Assembly (NCBI GenBank): GCA_945859605.1
Contig: OX243814.1
Location: 43,095,931 to 43,159,930, forward strand
DNA: 64,000 nucleotides
Direction: 5' to 3'
DNA from: Lumbricus rubellus
Lineage: Eukaryota > Annelida > Clitellata > Crassiclitellata > Lumbricidae
The notes below the pieces were generated by a model that did no database searches, had not been told where the DNA came from, and worked only from the letters and a program-made list of their open reading frames with translations. The first letter of the stretch is position 1, and each line of letters opens with the position of its first letter. This document shows positions 46,601 through 57,009 of the stretch, piece by piece. The position numbers were made by a program, and so were the translations under genes.

Positions 46601-49600
46601 TTCAATTAGTTTTCTATTTTAAAATATTATAGGCCTATATTATTAAACGTTAAGGAGTATGTAGCATTCAGTCAACATTCGTGGGTCTATCTTCAAACCA
46701 GAACATTAAGTAAGTTTACATTCGTCATATTTCAGCTAAGTCGAATAATAAATAATTCCTCAAAACTGTAGGCCTGCAATGCATGTATGTAATTGGAATC
46801 TGTATACAGTGTATAGAGTGTAGACAAAAACAGGAAGCGTTGGATGATACATTTGTTAGACAGTCAAGACGTGATAGGCCTACAGCAACTGTCTGGCCGC
46901 CAGGAAGCTGCGGTGCTTAGACGCTGAAATTCCTCAGAAGACATTTATCAGGCACAGTTTCCAGTTAATTGCATTTTTGATCCCTTGTGCTAAAACGTCT
47001 GATCAATTCGGATTTATGTTACCTCTAAGGTCGTACGAAAAGGTAGCTACCAAGTGAATGAGGTTGTTGACAAATGATACCAACGGGTCACTTACCACAC
47101 GAGTGAGGCTGTACAGGACAAGAAGGAGACCTCCCACGTATATCAGAAGTGACGAAACCTATAAAGTAACAACCAAAAAACCTACATCAGATTGGCCAAA
47201 TAATAGATCATCATCAAAATCAACTAAATAGAAAATTAATGCGAACAAGAATACACTTATAAAATATTTTCTTAATTCTTATAATATATTATTTGAAACA
47301 GTATTCAGACAATAAATGACAAATTTGAACATTTCAGTTCAGGAAGTTCATGGATGATTCCTGTTCAAAATGTCGCAAGTCCACAGAGAAAATACCAGCT
47401 AAACAAACAGATAATTATATACTAGTAAAGGCTATTTGCAGTTTGACCTGGGCAAAATTGGATCAACGGTTTTCTGATCAGACGTTGCGCGACCAGAAAA
47501 TTTTGATACTTGTGTTATTACCAACTCTGCTAAAATGTATTTCAATGTTACCAAGCAAAAAGACTGGCAGACAACAGACAGACGGTGAGGTAGACGTACA
47601 AACATGGCGATTGGGTGTAGCAAGAAGAGCGGATCTCCATACACAGCTGATGCTCCAGCCATTGGATACGTGAGGAATAAGCGTGCTATCTCACGAAAGA
47701 TGAAGTTAACGGCTGTGAAACCAGTCGGCCATCGTAGTACGACCAATCCAATGACGAACTGAGCGAATAGTCCCAAGCCCACGAAACTCCACCGGACCTA
47801 GTGAAACATCAGCATTTTTGAGAAAAATTTAAGACAAGGAAAGATGCATGGTAAAGGCAAGCCCTATTGGTTGGTGAGGCTCATGTAGCATAATAAGTAT
47901 TAAGGTAAGCTTCTAGTAGAGAATGAATGGAATGGTATATGAAGATCAGCTGCGTGATTAAGACAAGATTCAAAGTACGGAAAGGTAGATAAAATAGTAA
48001 GGTATGAGAAATAGAGGCATGATCCGCATACTAGAACCTACAAGCTTAAATACATGGATTTATCTCTATGCAGTTATGTGCTATAGGCCTATACTACATG
48101 TATATAGCCTAGACACTTACACAGTTAGGAATAAAGAGCATTAAAGGTGTGGCGTCATTGCTCCATAGCTCAATTCAAATAATAGTTAGCCTATTAATGT
48201 GTTCATATAGCATCGCTTCGGGGTAAATACTCAGAGTTGCAATAGTTTAGGACAGAACAAAATTACAGGCAAAATGTATTGGTCAACTTGTCGATCACAG
48301 ACTATTAAAGTTTATACTGATCACCTTGTCTGGTCGTTTCGAAGTGACGTAAGTGAAGAGTAGAAAGAAAATGGCTCCAAAGAAACATCGCAGCTGTCGA
48401 ATAGTTGAAATGGCACAGAGGAAGATATACAACATCGATGTGACTAGCATCACTGTACCCAATAACCTGCACACAATTATTGTATACACAGAGTTTATTC
48501 CTATATTTATAGACTAGCATTGACATTTAAAGTTGCGGTTGCAGTGACCACAAAAGCACTGTGTATTAAGTAGGCTATCTAAGTGCTCTGTTTTGTTCTA
48601 GCACAGAGAAACGTTGACGTTTTTGTTCAAATCATTTTCAGCCATACACCTTGTCAACAGGTCTATCTTATTCTGTTCTATGACAATCAAATAATTAATT
48701 GGTATCTGACATGGCAACAGAAGTCTTTCCTCTTGACTCAACTCATAACTTAACTTTCTATGAAAATTTTATCTTCTCACACGTCCCCCTAACCTTCAAC
48801 TACTAAACCATGGCTCACAAATAACACTATAAAGAAGAACAGCAATCATTATTTTGAGCGAGCCCTCAGGCGTCTAAGACCATGAAGTGCAAACACATTC
48901 ATTTTCATGGCTTCGGCATATGAAGGTGATTACCAATCCTCGTCATCAATCTCAGATTATGCCACCTATACGGTGAGGTCCGTGCAGACTTGTTATAACT
49001 GAGTTGACTAGTATCGAACTGGAGTTTCCGTCGTATCGTGCATTTTAACCTCCAACCTCTGGAGCCCATCTACTGCACACTGACCAGTGACCACTACACT
49101 GTCGAGCGCCCTAATCTTAACCATAACCCTAACTCACATACAAACTCACTTGAAATTGTCCTTGAATGCCGTAGGTCCACCTTGTCTTACCTGGGGCGCG
49201 GTTGTGTAGTGGTGGCGTCGTTGCCTTTGAACCGGAAGGTTGGAGGTTAGAATCCACCTCGTCGCGTAAGGACCTTGGGCAAGTCCTTCACTCACAATTG
49301 CTCAGCGCTTCGGCGTGAAACTCCGTTTCAGTGTCCGCTCTGCATTCGGGAGCGCCTCTGATTAGAGAGAGTTTGAAGGGGCGCTATAACAAGTGCACAT
49401 ACAAATTCCTTACATCGCCTCATCTAACAAAATAACAGAGTTAATTATGACCTACCACTGGATCCATCGCCAGTGACGCTGTAGTAGATTCTTGAGTGGA
49501 TAGATCACCGTTGTCTTGATCTCAGATCCGTAATGATCATTAATCCAGATAACGGCAATCACTAAGATCCCGAGACTTGTAAAGACTGTCAACGCCGTTG

Positions 49601-49925
49601 CCGCACTGACGCTGTAAGCCATCGCAAACCCATAGTAGACCATGTAAGCGACGAACACCGCCAACAGGAAAAGGTTCCTCAACAGTCGGTAGTGAGAAGA
49701 CAGAAAATGGGTGACCCTGGCTCGAATTCGTAGCAGAAGCATCGGACTTTGCTCATCCTCAGAAGACGAGTTTTGACTGGACGTTTTGTCGTTTGATTCC
49801 ACGATGCAGTCTTCTTCGTTGTCCTTTTTCTCATCCTCAGAGTCTGTTGCTTTAACTGCGATTCTAACGAAGCCATCATCGCTCAGCAATGTCAGTTTCA
49901 CAAGTGGAATGTCTTGAACAGCCAT
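43120..49925 (-). CDS. SLC28/CNT-like transporter gene B (9 coding exons)
   Basis: Exons on the minus strand: 49456-49925, 48325-48466, 47600-47797, 47096-47158, 46322-46447, 45913-46043, 45232-45403, 44609-44767, 43120-43422. This gives 587 residues. Exons 2-8 have exactly the lengths of gene A (142, 198, 63, 126, 131, 172, 159) and the same phases. Exon 1 has the same acidic N-terminus plus membrane helices ('RLLRNLFLLAVFVAYMVYYG'). Family segments: 'GLVVLRWPTGF', 'AGASAVYG', 'STDSQLHLCL', 'VPAAIAFSLISFPETRES', 'FMPISYLMGVRWEEC', 'DTAVIATHAVLGF'. As in gene A, no exon between exons 4 and 5 supplies the canonical CNT Gly-Gln-Thr-Glu substrate motif. Retention of an open frame and conserved splice sites argues for a working protein, with altered or lost nucleoside binding. 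Transcribed toward gene A in the same direction, head to tail. Confidence 0.83.
43594..43626. repeat. (CAA)n microsatellite
   Basis: About 11 perfect CAA units in intron 8 of transporter gene B. Confidence 0.9.
44250..44400. repeat. (TTA/TTG)n low-complexity tract
   Basis: Imperfect TTA/TTG/ATTGTT repeats in intron 8 of gene B produce long Leu- or Val/Ile-rich false frames. Gene A has a shorter comparable tract in its intron 7 (25490-25550). Confidence 0.85.
46128..46270 (+). repeat. tRNA-derived SINE, 5'-truncated
   Basis: 'aggttcaaattcacctcaag' to 'ggcgctgtataacaaatgc' matches the SINE body and tail. It lies in intron 5 of gene B just downstream of exon 6 coordinates; the A-box part is missing. 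Confidence 0.75.
49191..49405 (+). repeat. tRNA-derived SINE in intron 1 of gene B
   Basis: Head 'tggggcgcggttgtgtagtg', B-box region 'ggaggttagaatccacctcg', body 'gggcaagtccttcactcaca', tail 'gcgctataacaagtgcacat'. Near full length. Confidence 0.85.
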
Positions 49926-50434
49926 CGCGGCTGAGAGAAGGAAAAGCTATTAAGTTGTTCTCTTCTTAGTACCACCAATTGTAGTTGCAATAAGTTGGAT
50001 AATTATCGTCAGCAGATATCGCTGTGCATAAGAATATCGACTAGTGCGAGCCGAGGTGAATAAATAGTTGTATAAACATTCTCAGAGTAACAAAACAAAC
50101 CGCACAGAACTAAACATCACCACTAAAGCATCTGTATGGCCTACTCAACGTGGTACTTTGTCTCCTGTTCAAGGAGCGTCTAAGATTGGACAGATGTGTG
50201 ATAATATAATTATAACACATAATAATATTATTATGCACTATATCACGTGACAATAGAACTTGAGAGGAACTTTCGTCTACTTAAAGCGAGGCCATGGCTG
50301 TCGCAAATCGAGTCTCACTTATGATCGATTATCATCATTAAGATCGATCAAATCATACGTCTACCAATAGCAATGAGTCCAATATTCAGTAGGTCTAAGG
50401 CCGAAAAATGGAATGCCTCATGGATCTCCAACAT

Positions 50435-50643
50435 CAGGGCTGTTTTTAAGGAATTTTTAGAACTTTTTAGAACAACACCTTCTTTCCTTTCCCATCCTCC
50501 ATGGTAATTACTTCCAATCGGAGGACAATGACCTTTTTGTTAGTTTTAACTGTACGGAAGTGCTTCTACAACTGCACAAAGTCGTTTTCGTTTAGAACTG
50601 CACATTTTGTGTAGGCCTACAATTGCACGTTAAAAAAGCCCTG
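50435..50643. mobile_element. Intact hAT MITE (209 bp)
   Basis: Ends 'cagggctgtttttaa' and 'ttaaaaaagccctg' with exact 8-bp duplication tccaacat (50427-50434 and 50644-50651). It is the unbroken relative of the MITE that hosts the copia element. It lies in the upstream flank of transporter gene B. Confidence 0.9.
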
Positions 50644-50880
50644 TCCAACATTTATCAGCACCATACGTAGAAGTTGTTTAGAGAACAACCACAATAACTG
50701 AGCTAAATAAAAATTAAACCCATGAGGCAGCCTAGGGTAATTTTAGTGCCATGCAGTTGATCACTCTGTGGAATCGAGCCCGGCATAAATTCACAGATAT
50801 CATAATTGTCAACTCTAAACTTCTAAACTGCCACTGGAACGCCACGCGCAGGGCACTAGCCTATTTACGAGCTCTGCGCC

Positions 50881-51600
50881 GAGTCCGAGGGATGTTCAAA
50901 GGGTAGTCACGATGAGGTGCGAGTCGGATTGCCATGGAGTCAGAGTGAATGAATTAAAATGTGAGTCTGGGTACAATTTCTAGAACAAGTTAAAATTCAG
51001 ATTCAACTGGAAGGTCCGTAGTCGACCATAAGGATTAATAGGTAACCAACTCAGAGTCTGACTAGAAAAGTAGCGGTCACATCTTGGTTGAGTTTCAGAG
51101 CCTCTATTATCATTTCACATTTTCCATTCGTCTTTTTTTATCCAACAACAAGCACTTTAAGTTTAAGAGATGGAGTTGCGCAGCTCTGTCAAGTCATGCT
51201 ACATCACTGAGTCTTTGTGGCGATGTTTGCACACTGAACTCTCGCACGTTGTGTCTTCAAGTCTGAGGCTGTCGTGATCTAGGACAAAATGATCTAGGAC
51301 AAAATGATTAAGTTCAGCTTATTCTTCACTGCAGTCCAACTGCTTTGAATCTTGAATCTTGAACCCTTATACCAGATTTTTTTTTGGGGGAGGGGTTGGG
51401 GTTGGATCCATCGTTTGAGCTCTACAGGGTACGCGTCATCGGGAGCTCGTCTGTGTAGACTCTTCTAATTGCTTGTACTATCAGTTTATTGATTAGGCTT
51501 TTGCTTGTAGTGGCTTTATTTATCTTTTAGGTCATTGAGGCCAGCGATTTTGCGAGGTATGCCTACTTAAAAGGCCTCGCATATACATGAATGCATGCAC
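50881..51600. other. Intergenic, no gene recognised
   Basis: No coding signature. A G-rich run at 51377-51400 only. Confidence 0.4.
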
Positions 51601-51850
51601 ATGTTATTCAAAAATATGTCAGTAGGCTATAAAGTATTATATAGCCTATAATTATTAATTATGTATAATTGCTTATGATAGAAGCCCATGTTTGCTGCAT
51701 CGATGATCATAATCTGAGCATCTTTTTACAAGTAGGCCCACAGATTTATAAATGACAGTCGTATTTCTGCTCTACTTTTGGTGTAATAGCCTATCTATGG
51801 TGATCAAGTGTTATAGCACTTATGATTAATCTCCCAAAGATCAGTTAATC
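51600..51850. repeat. Third relic of the transporter 3' flank
   Basis: 51683-51830 resembles 42358-42515: 'tagaagc', 'tgcatcg', 'tcataatctga' and 'ctatggtgatcaagtgttat' versus 'ctatgttgatcacgtgttac' occur in the same order and spacing. The matching part is the flank just downstream of copy B. Confidence 0.5.
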
Positions 51851-54553
51851 GTATCGAATGTTAACGGATTTTCATTGTCTGCCGAAACTTAAGACCGGAC
51901 TACTCTTAGTGTCCAGAAAGCGAGTTTAGCATTGTGTCCTGAAGTATGCATGCACTAACTACGCACTTGTTTTGAATTTAGGTTTAATGTAAGTAGGTGT
52001 AAAAATTATTAGTCTCATTGGCTGAAGAATGGAGATAAACGTAAATATCAGGCCATCAAATAAATACTAGTGAAATGGTAGTGAAATTCCAGTAAAACTA
52101 ATTCAATAGAGGTCTATCTAATTATATTCTATAAACAGTTAAGAAAGTCTATGGTAAGCATAGATCTATATAATTATTGTGATGATATTTAGTTATTTAC
52201 TGCTCAGGTGTATTTCTGTAAGCATCTCAAAACTCTCCTACTTAACTCTCCTACTTATCCGTTGTTGGACTCTTCTGAGTAGCCTACATGTAAAGTACAA
52301 ATGAATAGGTATAATGAGTAGCGTTGAATAGCCTACAGTTCCATAGTTTCGAAAGTAAGACCGTAATTTTTATTCATAACTGTACATGTAAGCCCACGGT
52401 TGAGATAATTTAAAGGCACTGTGCTGAAATGAAAAATACATTCTACGGGATAACTCAACATTTGTTGTATGCTTTAGCTTCCTCTTAGGATCTATTCCAG
52501 TGGTCTACAACTCTTGACAATCACAACCATCAGTAGAGTGGTCAGTCAGTCATTGATCATCGTAATTTTCAAATTCCTGAAGCGCTATCGTAAAGCTAGC
52601 ACTGGTCGTAAGCTTATCAACGATCGCACATGGTTTTCCAGAGATGTGAAGAAACTATCGGGTTAGGAAATTTCTGATTCCGGTTATCCCTAACTTCCCT
52701 AAACCTCTATTTGGATCCATAAAAATCCAAGAGCGATGTTCTTACGGTCGGGGTGGGTCGTAGAGTTAGGACTCCCCACTCCCCAGTCTGGTATCGTCTG
52801 TGATGCATGTGTTACATTCCTTTTGTGTGTCAATAGGTGTATTTCAAATAGGCTATGACATAGGCCTTAACGGTAGAAATAATTATCGACACACGTACAG
52901 AGCCGCTAAATGTTCGTCAGCAACACTTACTGTTACTTAAAAATCTCCTACTGCAGGGTCGCAGCCATGAAGGCTCAAATCAATAAGTGGACGCGTTCAA
53001 CACTATAGAGTAGCCTATAGACAAACGAAAAACTGCCTTAGCCACATAAAAATTCATTTACCGATGGAATGAAGCAGCCTGTAGTTTTATGGAGAGAGTG
53101 ATTCTCAAACAGAATAGATGATTGTGTTTGCAGCAAACAGGTCCCTGTCTCGACGCCGCAAACACACCATGTTATAATCGGCGGATTTGCGTTGCAGTTG
53201 AGACTTAAGCGAACAACAAATATGCTTTAACGATGTGTTGGTCTAAACTCTATATTGGCTTAGACAGAATCGGTCGCGTATGTATACATTGTTTTTGTTT
53301 AGGCTTAGGCCTACACCTGCGTCTATTCTTTTATACATGAATTTAGTAAATTAATGCGAAGCTGAATTCAATATCCACTTAGACCGGGACTGTATATAGT
53401 GTTAAATTTCAAATGATTCTATGCAGGAATGTTTGTGCTAGACATACGCTCTAAGCGCGCTTTCAGGCATACATGTAAGCATTCACATATAGCATACACA
53501 TTGCATACATGTGACATATGATATAATGATTAGAATGATATAATAATGTTCTATGTATGCAATGTATAATTATTATACGAATGTGTCCATGTGCAAGTGT
53601 ATAATTATGAAATAAATACATACTTTCAAACATACGGTAATTTATGCATGCACACATGCATATAATTTACATAATATTATGTTGCATGTGATATATCTGT
53701 ATACACACATGTATACATGCATGTGCCTCATATAAATATATTTCGATCATGGTATGCCCAACGATCGTGAGTTAGAATCTACTCAGGAGACTCAGTTTAA
53801 AGACCTTGGACAAGCTGTTCACATATTAACTGTTTCGGCTCAAACTCACTCACTGCAGTTGACTGTGGGATCTACCATAGATTCATTGATACATTTCAAA
53901 ACAAAATGAACCACATATACAGGTCATTGTTAAAAACTGAACGGCATGAACTGTTTGTGTTGCTAGGAAAACATTATGTTTCATAATGTTCAAAGCAATT
54001 GTTTCCACCGGCTTTCTAGTCACAATAATGTTTATTCGCAGCTTTCCTGGTAGTGTAGGCTACCCAAAGTCTGCTGACAAATCCCTCCACTGGCCTCCAG
54101 TTAACACACACCGTATAGACTATACGTCAAGAAATGAGTTAGAGCAGCGATGGATGAGCTATATAAATTTTCACATTCACCGTATTTGTCCAAACACAAC
54201 CGAAGTCAGTCATGCCTGACCTTGTTCATGGAACCATGGTCTTTGCGTTGGGAATAGCCTTCAATAATGGAAGAGCAGGCGTCTATCTGGACGCCGCCGT
54301 CAGCCAAAGCAGCCGACAATTCCAACCGTCTGAGTTTAATATGATCTATTGGTGAAAACATGTTCAATGTTTTGTCCATGGATTCAGGCGATGTCTATGC
54401 CTAAGGTCTCGACTCTGCTCAGGTGTAATTATTAATACCATTGGGATCAATAACTCGACCTCCAGCAACATTCAGTCGCTTGACTACAACGACGCTAAAT
54501 CAAGATTCATAATGCATTACCAAGACATTTGCATAATTATTAATTACCACCTT
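51851..54553. other. Anonymous intergenic DNA
   Basis: No gene recognised. A degraded SINE-like stretch is visible at about 53770-53880 ('gttagaatctactcaggaga', 'aaagaccttggacaagctgt'). Confidence 0.4.
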
Positions 54554-54556
54554 TTA

Positions 54557-54735
54557 TTTAATTAATAAAATCGACGTGAGGAAAGTTATGTAGGTGCCAA
54601 GTGCAGCATATAACAATCCTGTAGATGAAACTAAGGGTAATGGTGATGTATATGGTACCACCAAGAGGAAGGCGCAGCACAGAGCGGGTTGGTGGAGGTC
54701 GGAGGGAATCACTTGGTCGTCCATGTCACAAACCT
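54557..54735 (-). CDS. Possible terminal exon of an unknown membrane protein
   Basis: A minus-strand frame follows a strong acceptor (pyrimidine-rich 'cttcagtcttctgttgttga' then gcag, with the exon from 54735 downward) and runs about 59 residues to a stop. It encodes an acidic start (VCDMDDQVIPSDLHQP) and two hydrophobic stretches ('ALCCAFLLVVPY' and 'LLYAALGTYITFLTSILL'). No family recognised and no upstream exons identified between here and the tektin gene. It may be a chance frame. Confidence 0.3.
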
Positions 54736-57009
54736 GCTCAACAACAGAAGACTGAAGAAGAGAAGAGATGAAATTACTACAGACAAAAGTCATGTGACGA
54801 CCCGAAAAGTAGCTACAATATGAACAGAATATAAGAGCTTCTATAGCGCCATTGTAATAATGCACGTGACGACAATCGATTGAACTGTTAGGCAACTTTG
54901 AAGAAGCCGTATTATAAATTGCCACTATTACAATTTCATTTACATTCCAAAACAAAATGAACCACGTTTCGATCTTCTTGTTCCTCACACAGACACCTTT
55001 TATTCACTATTTATTTATTTATTTATGTCTTGCGCCTTGAAGAATGACTACAGTCACTACTCAGTTTCATTGGTTTTGTTATCACGAGACCAGACACGGA
55101 CACAGCCTGTAGTTGTAAGTAGCAGAATAATATAAATTTCAGTTATATGCTAATCCATATCTGTACAAACCTAGAAGCATGAATACTGAATAGGTCTACA
55201 TTAACCTTGGACGTTTAACTGTGATGCTCATGACTGAACATCAAAATTAAGACTTTATCGATCTAATTTGAAATTGTTTGCATCTAGGCTAAACAGATTC
55301 GCCACTTTAAGAGTTAGCTTTTAAAATTTTGTGAGACACCATCCCTGCCTTATTCCAACCCAGGAACCATCGTCACCCTGGTCCGTCGCTGGCTTGAAAA
55401 TATTGCCACTGGCCCGCAAAATTAAAGAGGACGCCTCTATATAATCTATTCACTCTCAAATTTCCAGCTTTCGACTCTCCTCCTCCTCCTTCTCCTCCTC
55501 CTTCTCCTCCTCCTCCTCTTCTACTGTTCTTAAACCTATTTCTTTTTGTGACCTTGTCATCTGGTAACTCCTCTGAACTAGGCTAGAGACGCATTCTAAC
55601 TGTTTGCGTACAAAGAAATGCACATTAAGATTAAAACAGAAAGACACTTGGCACAGACACGAGACAGACACAAGCGAATCAAACTGAACAGAGACAGCCA
55701 TACAGACACCAAACTGACTCAACCAGGCAACAATGTCCCAGTCACCCAGTCAGTCAATCGCCAACACACCAGCGCATCGCGATTGCTTCTTTTCAATAAT
55801 TCATCGACCTGTAGGGCAGTGTAGGCATCCGCAGCGTGCCAACAACCTGTCCCTCACGTATAATAATGACTTAGCGCCTCGAAGCTGCAATTACACAGCA
55901 GGGATCTTGCAGGCCAAATAATACCTCTCCACGTAGCCAGGATACCAACCGTAGCCTTGGCGACCACATCAACATAGCAACGGCTATTATAGCCTAACGA
56001 TGTGTGTGAAGTAGTAAGTTGTCGATGGCAGTCTGCAAGAAGCCTTCGCGATAGACGGACGGACGTGAGAGACGACCTAACAACGCATCTCAACGTCAGA
56101 ACTTAGCAACAAGTAAGAGTGACTTTATATTATATGAGTGAAAATATTGGTTCTTATTTCATATTCAAAATATTGCATTTCATTTTATGAGTGCTAAAGG
56201 AACTGCAATATATTTTAATTCCAACAGACATTTTAAAAAATTTGATAAAGATTAGACAAAGAAACAAACATATAGGCCTAAACTAGGCCAACGTTTTAAG
56301 AAAATGTTTCTAGATTTACAGTTAGCTCGAAACATGCAACCTAATATATCAATAGTAATAATATTTATAATAATATTAATAATAATAAATTTAAAATAAA
56401 TAATAATGGTGTTATTGTTGATCATGACGATCATGATGGTGATGATGATGACGGTCATAATGATAATAATTATGATAATAATACATGATTAATAGTAATA
56501 ATAATAATGACAATAACAATGAAAATAAGCATAGTAATAACAATAATAAATGAATAAAATAATGAGGATAATAAAAATAAAAGTAAATAACAATAGTAAT
56601 GATAATAATTAGAATAGTTTTTTTACTGCATGTTCTTGTATCGTAACGAAATTCCGAAGAATTCATGCAGGTCATGTTGATAATCATAAATTGAACGAAC
56701 TACTTTAAACACAACTGGCCCATAATTTATATTCGACTCAAGAACATTGTCAGTTAATAATTATTTATCCAGCGCAATTGTATTCGTAAAATGTTACAAT
56801 TTATCCAATTATTGCAGTACATTTTTCTTCACGAGTAGCACTGAGTGGTATTCACAGCTGTTGATTGTACTGTAGGCTATAAAATTATACTCCTTCACAT
56901 TGCAATACGCTCGAAGTTAACGCATTGTCTCATGCTGCAATGTTCTGTTCTTATCTGAATCTCACAGGTGGTCATTAGAAGCTGATTTCAAGTCAACAAG
57001 AAGACAATC
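54736..57009. other. Intergenic, with simple repeats
   Basis: (CTC/CTT)n at 55478-55522 and an (AAT)n-rich stretch at 56355-56610. No gene recognised on either strand. The promoter of the tektin gene should lie at its 3' end. Confidence 0.45.

Larger units (their letters stand above)
42525..50880. repeat. Segmental tandem duplication, copy B
   Basis: Paralogous to 22525-32290 in exons, patches of introns (for example 43870-44030 versus 24070-24215) and both flanks. It contains its own later insertions: a SINE at 49191 and a MITE at 50435, both absent at the equivalent places in copy A. Confidence 0.85.

Noticed and set aside
46881..46930. Minus-strand frame reading Gly-Gly-Gln-Thr-Val in intron 4 of gene B, resembling the missing CNT motif
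   Set aside because: The residues around it do not match CNT, no counterpart exists in gene A, and no convincing splice sites flank it. A short match like this is expected by chance.
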